A stretch of 64,000 nucleotides of DNA. Source: Pseudomonas monteilii NBRC 103158 = DSM 14164. GTDB taxonomy: Bacteria; Pseudomonadota; Gammaproteobacteria; Pseudomonadales; Pseudomonadaceae. Shown here one piece after another: positions 26,688 to 35,679 of the stretch. The position numbers and the translations under genes are program-made. A model generated the notes under the pieces. The model searched no databases, was not told the origin of the DNA, and saw only the letters and a list, made by a program, of their open reading frames with translations. The stretch's first letter is position 1, and every line of letters starts with the position of its first letter. The stretch is taken from assembly GCF_000730605.1 (NCBI RefSeq), contig NZ_BBIS01000049.1, forward strand, positions 17,225 through 81,224, given 5' to 3'.

Positions 26688-28613
26688 ATGCGCAGCCGCC
26701 TGTTACATATTGCATCCTGCCTCCTGCTTACCGCTGCCACCTGCGCGGCGCAGGCCACCGACCTGTCCCTGCAACGCCAGTACTACGACGAGGCCAAGCG
26801 TGCGCTGGCCAAAGGCGACAAAGGCCCGTACCTGCGTTATGCCCAGGCCCTGAACGACTACCCGCTGACGCCCTACCTGGCCTACGACGAGCTTACCGCC
26901 CGCCTGAAAAGCGCCAGCAACCAGGAAATCGAAGGTTTCCTCGCCAAGCACGGCGACCTGCCCCAGGCCAACTGGATGAAACTGCGCTGGTTGCGCTGGC
27001 TGGCCGAACGGGGCGAGTGGGACACCTTCGTCAAATATTACGACCCCAAGCTCAACTTCACCGAACTGGACTGCCTCAACGGCCAGTACCAGCTCAGCCA
27101 TGGGTTGCGTGCCGAGGGCTACGCCACGGCCGACAAACTGTGGAACGTCGGCAAGTCACAACCTGCCGCGTGCGACACGCTGTTCGGCATGTGGGCCGCC
27201 GAAGGCCAGCTGACCGAGGCCAAGCGCTGGGAACGTACCAAGCTGGCGGCCCAGGCTCGCAACTACGCCCTGGCCAACAACCTGATCAAGACCCTGACCA
27301 CCCTCGGCCCGCAAGGGCGCCTGCTGGTCGACGTAGCGCAAAAACCTGAGCTGCTCAACCAGCCGTCGCGCTTCACCCCGGTCAACGAAGCCATGTCCGA
27401 CGTGGTCAGCCTCGGCCTGCGCCGCCTGGCCCGCCAGGACCCGGAGCGGGCCATGGCCTTGCTGGACGATTACGCCCAGCGCATGCACTTTTCCCGCGAC
27501 GAGAAAGTGGCCATCGCCCGTGAAATCGGCCTGACCCTGGCACGCCGCTACGACCCGCGCGCCCTCGACCTGATGACCCGCTACGACCCAGAGCTACGGG
27601 ACAACACCGTCAGCGAGTGGCGCCTGCGACTGCTGCTACGCCTGGGCCGCTGGGAAGACGCCTACGAGCTGACCAGACGCCTACCCCAGGACCTGGCCAG
27701 CAGCAGCCGCTGGAAATACTGGCAGGCTCGCAGCCTGGAGCTGGCACAGCCGAACAACCCGCAGATCCCGCTGCTGTACAAAACCGTGGCGCGTGAGCGT
27801 GACTTCTATGGTTTCCTTGCTGCCGACCGGGCACAAACACCTTACCAGCTGAACAACAAGCCGCTGCTGCTAAGCCCGCAACTGGTCAAGAAGGTACGCA
27901 ACACACCCGGCATTCAGCGCGCGCTGGAATTCCACGCCCGCGGCCAGATCGTGGAAGGCCGCCGCGAGTGGTACCACGTCAGCCGCCACTTCAACCGCGA
28001 CGAAATGGTTGCCCAGGCGCGCCTGGGCTATGAGCTGCGCTGGTACTTCCCGGCTATCCGCACCATTAGCCAGGCGCAGTACTGGGACGATCTGGACATC
28101 CGCTTCCCGATGGCCCACCGCGACACGCTGGTGCGCGAAGCCAAGGTCCGCGGCCTGCATTCGAGCTGGGTATTCGCCATCACCCGCCAGGAAAGTGCAT
28201 TCATGGAGGATGCGCGCTCACCGGTGGGTGCCAGCGGCCTGATGCAACTGATGCCGGCCACAGCCAAGGAAACCGCGCGCAAGTTCAGCATTCCCTTGGC
28301 GTCACCGGCGCAGGTACTGAACCCGGACAAGAACATCCAGCTGGGCGCCGCGTACCTGAGCCAGGTGCACAGCCAGTTCAACGGCAACCGTGTGCTGGCT
28401 TCGGCGGCCTACAACGCAGGGCCCGGGCGTGTTCGCCAGTGGCTGAAAGGCGCCAAGCACCTGAGCTTCGATGTGTGGGTTGAGTCGATCCCGTTCGACG
28501 AAACACGCCAGTATGTGCAAAACGTGCTGTCGTATTCGGTGATCTACGGGCAGAAGCTGAATTCGCCGCAGCCGCTGGTGGATTGGCACGAGCGGTATTT
28601 CGATGATATGTAA
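26688..28613 (+). CDS. slt: Soluble lytic transglycosylase
   Basis: A 641-residue periplasmic enzyme that cleaves the MurNAc-GlcNAc bond, forming 1,6-anhydro products that feed the NagZ recycling route. A signal peptide (LLHIASCLLLTAATCAAQA) is followed by a long alpha-superhelical region. The catalytic domain holds the glutamate in TRQESAFMEDAR near residue 504, then GASGLMQLMPATA and AYNAGPGRV. ATG at 26688 gives the best signal peptide; ATG at 26664 is possible. No strong ribosome site is seen at either. Confidence 0.93.
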   Translation: MRSRLLHIASCLLLTAATCAAQATDLSLQRQYYDEAKRALAKGDKGPYLRYAQALNDYPLTPYLAYDELTARLKSASNQEIEGFLAKHGDLPQANWMKLRWLRWLAERGEWDTFVKYYDPKLNFTELDCLNGQYQLSHGLRAEGYATADKLWNVGKSQPAACDTLFGMWAAEGQLTEAKRWERTKLAAQARNYALANNLIKTLTTLGPQGRLLVDVAQKPELLNQPSRFTPVNEAMSDVVSLGLRRLARQDPERAMALLDDYAQRMHFSRDEKVAIAREIGLTLARRYDPRALDLMTRYDPELRDNTVSEWRLRLLLRLGRWEDAYELTRRLPQDLASSSRWKYWQARSLELAQPNNPQIPLLYKTVARERDFYGFLAADRAQTPYQLNNKPLLLSPQLVKKVRNTPGIQRALEFHARGQIVEGRREWYHVSRHFNRDEMVAQARLGYELRWYFPAIRTISQAQYWDDLDIRFPMAHRDTLVREAKVRGLHSSWVFAITRQESAFMEDARSPVGASGLMQLMPATAKETARKFSIPLASPAQVLNPDKNIQLGAAYLSQVHSQFNGNRVLASAAYNAGPGRVRQWLKGAKHLSFDVWVESIPFDETRQYVQNVLSYSVIYGQKLNSPQPLVDWHERYFDDM

Positions 28614-28629
28614 GGTTTGCCGAGCCTGA

Positions 28630-28667
28630 ACCGGCCTCTTCGCGGGTAAACCCGCGAAGAGGCCGGT
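28630..28667. repeat. REP palindrome
   Basis: Perfect 17-bp arms ACCGGCCTCTTCGCGGG (28630-28646) and the complement (28651-28667) with a TAAA loop. Same family as 24480-24525, again between convergent genes (slt and the MOSC gene). Confidence 0.9.
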
Positions 28668-28680
28668 GCAGCGAACCAAG

Positions 28681-29484
28681 TTACTCCAGCACTTCGACTT
28701 CCATCCCTACCTCAAGCCACCCACTGCCATCCACCGCCAGGTTCTGCCCAAACAGCACATCCCCCTCTTTCTCGCGAAAGGTCTTGAGCGTGGCCATAGG
28801 CTCCCGGTCGGCACTGCGCTCCCCGGTAGCCGGGTCAATCGTGGTAAAGATGCACCGCACACTCGGTTTGAGCACTCGAAACACCAAGCTGCCGATACGA
28901 ATCCGCTTCCAGCCATCTTCGGCGAAGGGTTCAGCGCCCTGCACCACCAGGTTGGGCCGAAAGCGCAGCATCTCCATGGGCCTGCCAACACGCCGGCTAA
29001 GCTCGTCGAGTGAGCCCTGGCCAATTAGCAGCAAGGGGAAACCATCCGGAAACGCCGCCCGGTCACTGTTAAAACCGTAACCATTGGGCAGGTAGCGCGC
29101 ACGCTGCTCCGGGCAATGCACCAGGCGCACGGCCTTGCCCAGCAGTTCGCTCAGCCAGGCCGCCACTTCATCGCCTGCATCAGGCACTCGCAACGTATCG
29201 CGCCAAATGGTCACGCCACGCAGGGCTTCGTCGGCAGCGGGCACAGATACCCGCAACGGTGCCTGCCCGAGCGCCTGCAGCAGCAACTGGCCGCTGTCGT
29301 CTGCACACGCCTGCAGCTGGCCAAGTTGTGGCCATGCGCGCTGGGTCAGGAAGCGTCCGTTTTCTTCCTCGACCACCATCCAGCGCCGGTCACCTTGCAA
29401 CCCCAGCAACCCAACAGGTGAAGCCTGCAGACTTTGCGCCTGCCCCGACTTCACAGGGTATCGATACAACTCACTGAGAAACAT
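28681..29484 (-). CDS. MOSC-domain protein, YcbX-like
   Basis: A 267-residue protein with an N-terminal MOSC beta-barrel (LYRYPVKSGQAQSLQASPVG, GLQGDRRWMVV) and a C-terminal MOSC domain. The conserved cysteine lies in VLKPSVRCIFTTID and is expected to ligate molybdenum cofactor. YcbX relatives reduce N-hydroxylated bases with electrons from a flavodoxin reductase. Unlike E. coli YcbX it lacks a fused ferredoxin domain. Function is by family. Confidence 0.85.
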   Translation of the reverse strand: MFLSELYRYPVKSGQAQSLQASPVGLLGLQGDRRWMVVEEENGRFLTQRAWPQLGQLQACADDSGQLLLQALGQAPLRVSVPAADEALRGVTIWRDTLRVPDAGDEVAAWLSELLGKAVRLVHCPEQRARYLPNGYGFNSDRAAFPDGFPLLLIGQGSLDELSRRVGRPMEMLRFRPNLVVQGAEPFAEDGWKRIRIGSLVFRVLKPSVRCIFTTIDPATGERSADREPMATLKTFREKEGDVLFGQNLAVDGSGWLEVGMEVEVLE

Positions 29485-29539
29485 CCCTGCTGCCTCGTGT
29501 CATGCCAAAAGCCAAGCTTATACCTGGCCGGCCCAGGGT

Positions 29540-30475
29540 TCACGCAGTGGCGGTGTCCAATAGCAGGCGTTGCTTGACCACGTCGACCAGGCGATCAGGC
29601 TGGAACTTGGACAGGAAGTTGTCGCAACCCACCTTTTTCACCATGGACTCGTTGAAACTGCCCGACAGCGAGGTGTGCAGCACCACATAAAGCTGGCGCA
29701 GGCGTGCATCACTGCGGATCTCGGTGGTCAGCCGGTAGCCGTCCATTTCCGGCATTTCGGCATCGGTAAATACCATCAGCAGCTTCTCGCATACGTCTTC
29801 ACCGGCATCGGCCCAGCCCTTGAGCATACGTAGCGCTTTCAGGCCATCACTGGCCACATGCAGTTTCACGCCTAACTGGGACAGCGTATCGCGCAACTGC
29901 GCCAAGGCCACGCTGGAGTCATCCACCAGCAGCACCTCGCGGCCACGCGCCCGGGCCAGCACTGGGTCGGCGAGTTTGTCGCCGGAGACCCGGGCGTTGT
30001 ACGGCACGATCTCGGCCAGCACCTTCTCTACGTCGATAACCTCCACCAGCTTGTCATCAACCTTGGTGATGGCTGTCAGGTAGTGTTGGCGCCCGGCACT
30101 GGAAGGCGGTGGCATGATCGACTCCCAGTTCATGTTGACGATACGGTCCACACCACCTACCAGGAAGGCCTGCACCGAGCGGTTGTACTCGGTGACGATG
30201 ATGGTGCTGTCCGGCCCCGGCTGCAGCGGGCGCATGCCAATCGCCTGGGACAGGTCGATCACCGGCAGGGTCTGCCCGCGCAGGTTGACCACACCGCAGA
30301 CGAAGGCGTGGCGCTGGGGCATCAAGGTCAGTTTGGGCAGTTGCAGCACCTCCTGCACCTTAAACACGTTGATCGCGAACAACTGGCGACCGGCCAGGCG
30401 AAACATCAGAATTTCCAGGCGGTTCTCACCCACCAATTGCGTGCGTTGGTCTACCGTGTCGAGAATGCCAGCCAT
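29540..30475 (-). CDS. cheV: Chemotaxis coupling protein CheV
   Basis: A 311-residue fusion of a CheW-like coupling domain (MFRLAGRQLFAINVFKVQEV; VVNLRGQTLPVIDL) and a receiver domain (EVLLVDDSSVAL; phospho-acceptor Asp in VFTDAEMPEMDG). CheV links receptors to CheA and may buffer phosphate. ATG at 30475 follows a GGGGG site and gives MAGILDTVDQRT. A FliA-type promoter lies 48-73 bp upstream, which ties it to the motility regulon. Confidence 0.93.
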   Translation of the reverse strand: MAGILDTVDQRTQLVGENRLEILMFRLAGRQLFAINVFKVQEVLQLPKLTLMPQRHAFVCGVVNLRGQTLPVIDLSQAIGMRPLQPGPDSTIIVTEYNRSVQAFLVGGVDRIVNMNWESIMPPPSSAGRQHYLTAITKVDDKLVEVIDVEKVLAEIVPYNARVSGDKLADPVLARARGREVLLVDDSSVALAQLRDTLSQLGVKLHVASDGLKALRMLKGWADAGEDVCEKLLMVFTDAEMPEMDGYRLTTEIRSDARLRQLYVVLHTSLSGSFNESMVKKVGCDNFLSKFQPDRLVDVVKQRLLLDTATA

Positions 30476-30522
30476 TGGAAACCCCCAGGTTTGAGTCGGA
30501 AAAGGTGAAATCATCTACCCTG

Positions 30523-30548
30523 TATCGGCGGTTTCACGCGCACCTTGA
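30523..30548 (-). promoter_or_regulatory. FliA (sigma-28) type promoter of cheV
   Basis: On the minus strand TCAAG (30548-30544), a 14-bp spacer and GCCGATA (30529-30523) match the flagellar sigma-factor consensus exactly in these bases. The cheV ATG is 47 bp downstream of the -10 element. Confidence 0.8.
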
Positions 30549-30825
30549 CCCTCGCGGGAAAATACCGCAAAGGCAATTGATATCACTTTACCATCATGTT
30601 TTACTGCGGGCACACCGGGATAAACCGAGGGTGCTGCAAAAGTTCCCCACCCTGGCCCCACATCAGGGAAACCCTTAGTCGCAATCGGGTGCAACCTGAT
30701 GTTCGCGATATCCTTTAGCCATTAATGTGACGCCATTCTCACTGCATGAATGGAGTCAGGCTTTTGCTAGCTATCGTTTCGGCGTGCCCGTCCCCTGCGC
30801 CTACCCCACGCGCGGGGACCTGACC

Positions 30826-31335
30826 ATGGACACTGCCTTATCGTTCGACGACGCCCTGCAGGGCTTCCTGCTGGATGCCCAGGTACTGCTGACCCAGGCC
30901 CAGGAATGCCTGCAACATCTGGAACTGATCGACAATGATCTGGATGCCTGCCGCTGCCTGGGCAACGCCCTCGACAGCCTCGCCCGTCAGGCCACACGCC
31001 TGGGCCTGCGTGAAGTCGCCTATTACACCACTGCCCTTCAACAGTTGCTCGCCCCAGCCTGCCACGGTGGTTGCCTACAACGTGCAGCCCTACCCGCGAT
31101 AGGGGAGTGCCTGACCCTACTGGCCTGGCAACTGGAACTGATCGACACCCGTACCGGGCGGCTGAACCTGGACATCGGCGAGCAACTGGTGCTACTGGGT
31201 GAGTTGGCGAAAGTCGTGCAACAACCTTTTGCGTCAGCCTGTACGTCATGCGATGAGCAAGGCAGCGTGTGCATTCACACCCAAGGTGAAGTGGCAGCCA
31301 GCAGCCGCCCTGACCGCTCTAACCCGGCGCTTTAA
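30826..31335 (+). CDS. Hypothetical helical protein near cheV
   Basis: A 169-residue, mainly helical soluble protein (LSFDDALQGFLLDAQVLLTQ). It recalls the Hpt helical bundle of CheA-like proteins, but I see no HxxKG phospho-histidine motif. The C-terminal 40 residues are cysteine-containing and low in order. ATG at 30826 has GGGGA about 8 nt upstream; the longer frame to 30727 was rejected. Location beside cheV and a two-component pair suggests signalling, but this is only context. Confidence 0.6.
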   Translation: MDTALSFDDALQGFLLDAQVLLTQAQECLQHLELIDNDLDACRCLGNALDSLARQATRLGLREVAYYTTALQQLLAPACHGGCLQRAALPAIGECLTLLAWQLELIDTRTGRLNLDIGEQLVLLGELAKVVQQPFASACTSCDEQGSVCIHTQGEVAASSRPDRSNPAL

Positions 31336-31700
31336 TTGACGCGTAGTGCAACTAAGTACCGCTGTTCAAGCCCTACCATGGTCAAACTTGGAAAGTTCTC
31401 CAGCGTTTCAGTGGCCCAAGTTGAACCCTGAGCACGCTAGTTACAGCACAAGTGCGTACTGCACGATTAAAGGGTGGCACTTTGCTACCCGAAAAGACCG
31501 GACTAGCAGGCGTTTCAAAGCGTTTCCCAGCCGCGACCGATGCAATCCAAAGTGGTAATATGCGCCCCCACCAAGGCTTGCAACCTGAACCAAGGTTGCA
31601 AGACCACGCATTCGAAAAAACATCGAAAGTACTGCGCCAAAGCCTCTGACCAGCATTGTGCAAGGCCTCCATCAGCAATACTTCAGTGGCTTTCCTACTT
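31336..31700. other. 365-bp intergenic region, no feature seen
   Basis: No convincing gene, hairpin or promoter is visible between the hypothetical protein and the histidine kinase. Short open frames here lack ribosome sites. Confidence 0.5.
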
Positions 31701-32597
31701 ATGTCCCCACGCTTGAAGACTTCTCTGCGTTGCTGCTCCCGCGCTGCCCTGCTGCGTTGGGCAACGGTCGGGCTGTGCGTGGCCTCGCTGGTTGCGAACC
31801 TGGCGCTGTACCTGGCCAACCAGGCCATCCCGGCCAGCCTGCTGGTGCTGCATCTGGTCGCGACGCTGGGCGCCGCCGTTCAACTGGGGCTGGGCGCCAG
31901 GTCGATCAGCCTGCGCCCGGCCGAACTGGCCGAGCGCATGCTCAAGGTGCAGGAAGACGAACGTCAGCATCTGAGCCGCGAACTTCACGACGACATCGGC
32001 CAATTGCTGACCGCTGCGAAGCTGCAGTTGCAGTGGCTGCAGCGGCGTATACCCGACGAGCTGCAGGGCCACTGCGATGCACTGCGCGGCACGCTGGATG
32101 ACACCCTGGGCAACGTGCGCGATGTGTCCGCCCTGCTCAACCCCCGGCAGCTCGCCAGCCTTGGCCTGGAAGCCAGCCTGCGCGCGCACCTGGTACGTAC
32201 CCTGGCCAGCAGCAGCGTTCACTGGAGCCTGGCGTGCAACCAGCGCCTGGGCGGCATCGACGAAGCCGTGGCCATGGCCGTGTTCCGCATTACCCAGGAG
32301 GCGGTAACCAACATGCTGCGCCACGCCCAGGCAAACAACCTGGTCATCCGCCTGCAGCGCAACCCTGAAGGGCTGGCACTGTCGATCCACGACGATGGCC
32401 GTGGCTTCATCCCCGCCCGGCACCCGGCCAAGGCAGGCCAGCGCGGTCTGGCCGGCATGCAGGAACGGGTAACCGCGTTGCAGGGCAGCCTCGACATCAC
32501 CAGCCAGCCTGGCTTGGGCACGCAGATCGAAGCGATCTTCCCCTGGCCCCCGCGCAGCCAGCAACGTGCCCGGAGTACTGCTACCCATGACCTGTAG
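31701..32597 (+). CDS. Sensor histidine kinase, NarX/DegS type
   Basis: A 298-residue membrane kinase. Two membrane segments (WATVGLCVASLVANLALYLA and SLLVLHLVATLGAAVQLGLG) are followed directly by the HisKA_3 dimerisation helix with the phospho-histidine in QEDERQHLSRELHDDIGQLL. The ATPase domain has N-box ITQEAVTNMLRHAQ and DDGRGF. No large sensory domain is present, so the signal is probably sensed within the membrane. The start is uncertain: ATG at 31701 is used, TTG at 31656 is possible. It overlaps its response regulator by 11 nt. Confidence 0.85.
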   Translation: MSPRLKTSLRCCSRAALLRWATVGLCVASLVANLALYLANQAIPASLLVLHLVATLGAAVQLGLGARSISLRPAELAERMLKVQEDERQHLSRELHDDIGQLLTAAKLQLQWLQRRIPDELQGHCDALRGTLDDTLGNVRDVSALLNPRQLASLGLEASLRAHLVRTLASSSVHWSLACNQRLGGIDEAVAMAVFRITQEAVTNMLRHAQANNLVIRLQRNPEGLALSIHDDGRGFIPARHPAKAGQRGLAGMQERVTALQGSLDITSQPGLGTQIEAIFPWPPRSQQRARSTATHDL

Positions 32598-33246
32598 ACT
32601 GCTGCTGGTTGACGACCACTCGCTGATCCGCGCCGGGGTGCGCGCGCTGGTCTGTGACATCCCTGGCTATGACGTGATCGGCGAAGCTGACGATGGCGGC
32701 CAACTGCTCGAACAGGTGCGCACGCTGGCGCCCGATATCGTCTTGCTGGACATTTCGATGCGCTCCACCAGCGGCCTGGACGCCCTGACTCAATTGCGGG
32801 CCAGCGACAACGCCTGCAAAGTGCTGATTCTGTCGATGCATACCGACCCCGACCTGATCATGCGGGCACTGGAAAGCGGCGCCCACGGCTATCTGCTCAA
32901 GGACACCAGCGCCACCGAGCTGGAACAGGCCCTGAGCGCGGTGCGCAACGGCGAGCGCTACCTCAGCCCGGCCATCGCCCACACCGTCATCAACCAGGCG
33001 TTACGGCACACCAAACAGGGCAAGCAGGCCGCTGGCGAGCGGCATAACCTCACGGCCCGGCAACTGGAAATCCTGCGCCTGATCGTACGCGGCAAGTCCA
33101 CCCGGGAAATCGCTGCAGGCCTTGGCCTGTCTATCAAGACGGTCGAAACCCACCGTTCGCAAATCATGAAGCGGCTGCAGATTCATGACGTGGCTGGCCT
33201 GGTACTGTTTGCCGTACGCGAGAAGATCATCAGCCTGGACGACTGA
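32587..33246 (+). CDS. NarL/FixJ-family response regulator
   Basis: A 219-residue regulator: receiver domain (LLLVDDHSLIRAG, phospho-Asp in DIVLLDISMRS, Lys in GYLLKDTSA) and LuxR-type helix-turn-helix (LTARQLEILRLIVRGKSTRE, then LSIKTVETHRSQIMKRL). ATG at 32587 lies inside the last codons of the kinase gene, which shows translational coupling. Its 3' end overlaps the convergent lipid-kinase gene by 17 bp. Target genes are unknown. Confidence 0.92.
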   Translation: MTCRLLLVDDHSLIRAGVRALVCDIPGYDVIGEADDGGQLLEQVRTLAPDIVLLDISMRSTSGLDALTQLRASDNACKVLILSMHTDPDLIMRALESGAHGYLLKDTSATELEQALSAVRNGERYLSPAIAHTVINQALRHTKQGKQAAGERHNLTARQLEILRLIVRGKSTREIAAGLGLSIKTVETHRSQIMKRLQIHDVAGLVLFAVREKIISLDD

Positions 33247-34117
33247 GCAATGGCGACCCGACCGGCAGGTGCAGGCGTATCGCGGCTGGCCTGACCTGAA
33301 AGCGCAGGTTGTCGGCCTGCAACGGCTCGCCATCGAGGTTGATATCCAGCCCCTGCGAACTCTTGATATCCACCCAGGGCAGCCTCGCCCGAACGAACAG
33401 GCCATCACCGGCCAGCAGATCGCGCAAAGCCCCAACCACTTCCTGCGGCGCAGGCAGGATGGCGATGTCCAGCAAACCGTCGTTCACCACCGCTTCAGGG
33501 CATAGCACCTGCCCTCCCCCAGCCTGGCGGCCATTACCGATACCCAGTGCCAGCAAGCTCCCTTGCCACTGAAAATCTGGCCCTTGCAGTTCCACCGAAG
33601 CTGCCTGCAGTTCGCTGAAGCGCGACAAGCCGGTGAACAGGTAGGCCGCCGCCCCCAGCACTTTTTTCAGGTCTTCGGAAGTGCTGGCGGTGACCTGGCT
33701 GCCAAATCCGCCTGTGGCCATGTTAAGGAACAACTGGTCGCCAGCCTGGCCCAGGTCTACCGCCTGGGCCGGCGTGCTCAACAACGCCAGAGCCGCAGCA
33801 GGCTCCAGCGGTATACCAGCGGCTCGGGCGAAATCGTTGGCAGTGCCAAGGGGCAACAGCGCCAGGCTGGCATCGGCGCCGGCCAGCCCCATGGCTTCGG
33901 CCACGTCGCGCAAAGTGCCGTCCCCACCACCGGCAACGATATGGCTGTAGCCCGCGCTTAGTGCCTCACCAACCAGCCGCTGCGCATCACCCGCTTCCCA
34001 GGTGACACGTACATCCAGCGCCCAGCCGGTACCGCGCAGGTCATGCACAGCGCTGCGCAGATCCTCGTTCATCGCCTGCTTACCGTGCAAGATCAGCATT
34101 GCCTTGCGCCCTTGCAT
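33230..34117 (-). CDS. YegS-like lipid kinase
   Basis: A 295-residue member of the diacylglycerol kinase catalytic family, close in length to E. coli YegS (299). The nucleotide loop VAGGGDGTLRDVAEAM and the downstream LALLPLGTANDFARAAG are diagnostic. Relatives phosphorylate phosphatidylglycerol or diacylglycerol. ATG at 34117 has GGAG 7 nt upstream; longer frames up to 34375 were rejected. The gene ends inside the 3' end of the response regulator gene on the other strand. Confidence 0.88.
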   Translation of the reverse strand: MQGRKAMLILHGKQAMNEDLRSAVHDLRGTGWALDVRVTWEAGDAQRLVGEALSAGYSHIVAGGGDGTLRDVAEAMGLAGADASLALLPLGTANDFARAAGIPLEPAAALALLSTPAQAVDLGQAGDQLFLNMATGGFGSQVTASTSEDLKKVLGAAAYLFTGLSRFSELQAASVELQGPDFQWQGSLLALGIGNGRQAGGGQVLCPEAVVNDGLLDIAILPAPQEVVGALRDLLAGDGLFVRARLPWVDIKSSQGLDINLDGEPLQADNLRFQVRPAAIRLHLPVGSPLLSRPG

Positions 34118-34431
34118 TGCGCTTCTCCGTGAAGTTGAACCACCCAGATCTCGACCATACGCAGCAACGGATCGTTGCATGGGTGCAAAAAAATAACGAA
34201 GCAGGCGCGGTCTTTTTCCCACACCCGACAATGCGCGGCTATGCTCAGAAGATGAACTTTTGACAAGTTTTTGACCCAGGCCAACATTTTCCCCAGGGAT
34301 GTCAGCCTTTTGACTTCTGTTCGCCGGGCCAATCTCGATCCTGGCCATGGACGCGCCCCCGGCAGTGGTGTGCATAGCGCTGCCGATGGGCGCGTCTTTT
34401 CATCCGCAGCCCTCAGCGAGGATTTCGGGTC
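34118..34431. other. 314-bp divergent intergenic region
   Basis: It lies between the lipid kinase and the glycosyltransferase. A TTGACA at about 34260 could be a -35 element but lacks a good -10. No other structure is seen. Confidence 0.4.
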
Positions 34432-35679
34432 ATGCGCATTCTCTGGACACTGCCGTACCTGCCTTGGCCAACTACCAGCGGCAGCAAGACCCGGCAATAC
34501 CACCTGATGCGCGCACTGGCACAGCAAGGCCACCGCATTACCCTGCTGGTGCAGTCGAAAATCCCGCTCAGCGATGCGGCCCGCGAAGCCCTGGAGCCGC
34601 TACTCGAGCGGCTGATCGTGCTACCCCGTCGGCCACTGCACAGCCCGCTGAACCTGCTGGCTTCGCCAATCATCGACTACCCCATGCGGGCGATCATCAA
34701 TGGCCTGTCCCCTTGCCTGCGGCACCGCTTCGAGCAATTGCTGGACGAACCGTGGGACGTGATCCAGATCGAGCACAGCTACAGCTTCCAGCCGTTCGAA
34801 AAGGCTTTGCAGGCACGCGGGCTGCCCTACATGCTCAGCGAGCACACGCTGGAGTCCGTGATGGGCGGTGCCTGCCACGACCGCCTGCCGCTCTGTCTAC
34901 GCCCGCTCAATGCCTTTGACCGCTGGCGCTACCGGCGCTGGGAACAGCGGGTGCTACGCCAACCTACCGAGCTGGTGGCGGTCAGCGCTCACGATGCCGA
35001 GCTGATCGCGCAGATCAGCGGGCGCCCGGTGAACGTGGTGGTCAATGGTGTGGATTGTGATTTCTACCAGCACGTGCAACCGGCGCTGCATAGCCAGCGC
35101 TTGTTGTTCGTGGGCAACTTCGAGTATGGCGCCAACCTGGAAGCCATCGAGTGGGCGCTGGAAGACATCATGCCGCAAGTGTGGATGAGCAACCCGGCGG
35201 TGCGCCTGGCGATAGCCGGGCATGCGCTGCCAATCAGCTGGAAATTGCACTGGAACGACCCGCGCATCGAATGGTTCGGCTACCGCCCTGACCTGCGCGA
35301 GCTGCAAAAGCGTTCGGCACTGTTCTTCGCCCCGCTGCGCTATGCCGGCGGCTCCAAAGTAAAAATCCTCGAGGCCATGGCCGCCGGCCTGCCGGTGATC
35401 ACCACCGGCAAAGGCGTATCGGGCCTGGCCGCGAACAACGGTGAGCACTACCTGGGCAGTGATGACGGTGACCAGCTCGCCCTGCTGATCACCCAACTGC
35501 TCAACCAGCCCTGGCGCATGAGCCAACTGAGCGATGCTGGGCGGCAATTCGCCCGTCAACGCCACGACTGGAGCGTGGCGGCCCAGCAACTGGAGAACGT
35601 GCACATGCGCCTGGCCCAGGCAGCGCCCGCCGAGGCCGCACCGCTGGGCAGTGCCTGGCTGGGCCGCTCAGCCAAGTAG
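34432..35679 (+). CDS. GT4-family glycosyltransferase
   Basis: A 415-residue two-Rossmann glycosyltransferase of the GT-B fold. The N-terminal domain opens MRILWTLPYLPWPTTSGSKT, with a glycine/serine-rich donor loop. The C-terminal domain has LLFVGNFEYGANLEAIEWAL and the nucleotide-sugar motif KILEAMAAGLPVITT. The acceptor and sugar are not predictable. It is not in a polysaccharide cluster; the neighbours are a lipid kinase and moeA. Its last 12 bases overlap moeA tail to tail. Confidence 0.85.
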   Translation: MRILWTLPYLPWPTTSGSKTRQYHLMRALAQQGHRITLLVQSKIPLSDAAREALEPLLERLIVLPRRPLHSPLNLLASPIIDYPMRAIINGLSPCLRHRFEQLLDEPWDVIQIEHSYSFQPFEKALQARGLPYMLSEHTLESVMGGACHDRLPLCLRPLNAFDRWRYRRWEQRVLRQPTELVAVSAHDAELIAQISGRPVNVVVNGVDCDFYQHVQPALHSQRLLFVGNFEYGANLEAIEWALEDIMPQVWMSNPAVRLAIAGHALPISWKLHWNDPRIEWFGYRPDLRELQKRSALFFAPLRYAGGSKVKILEAMAAGLPVITTGKGVSGLAANNGEHYLGSDDGDQLALLITQLLNQPWRMSQLSDAGRQFARQRHDWSVAAQQLENVHMRLAQAAPAEAAPLGSAWLGRSAK

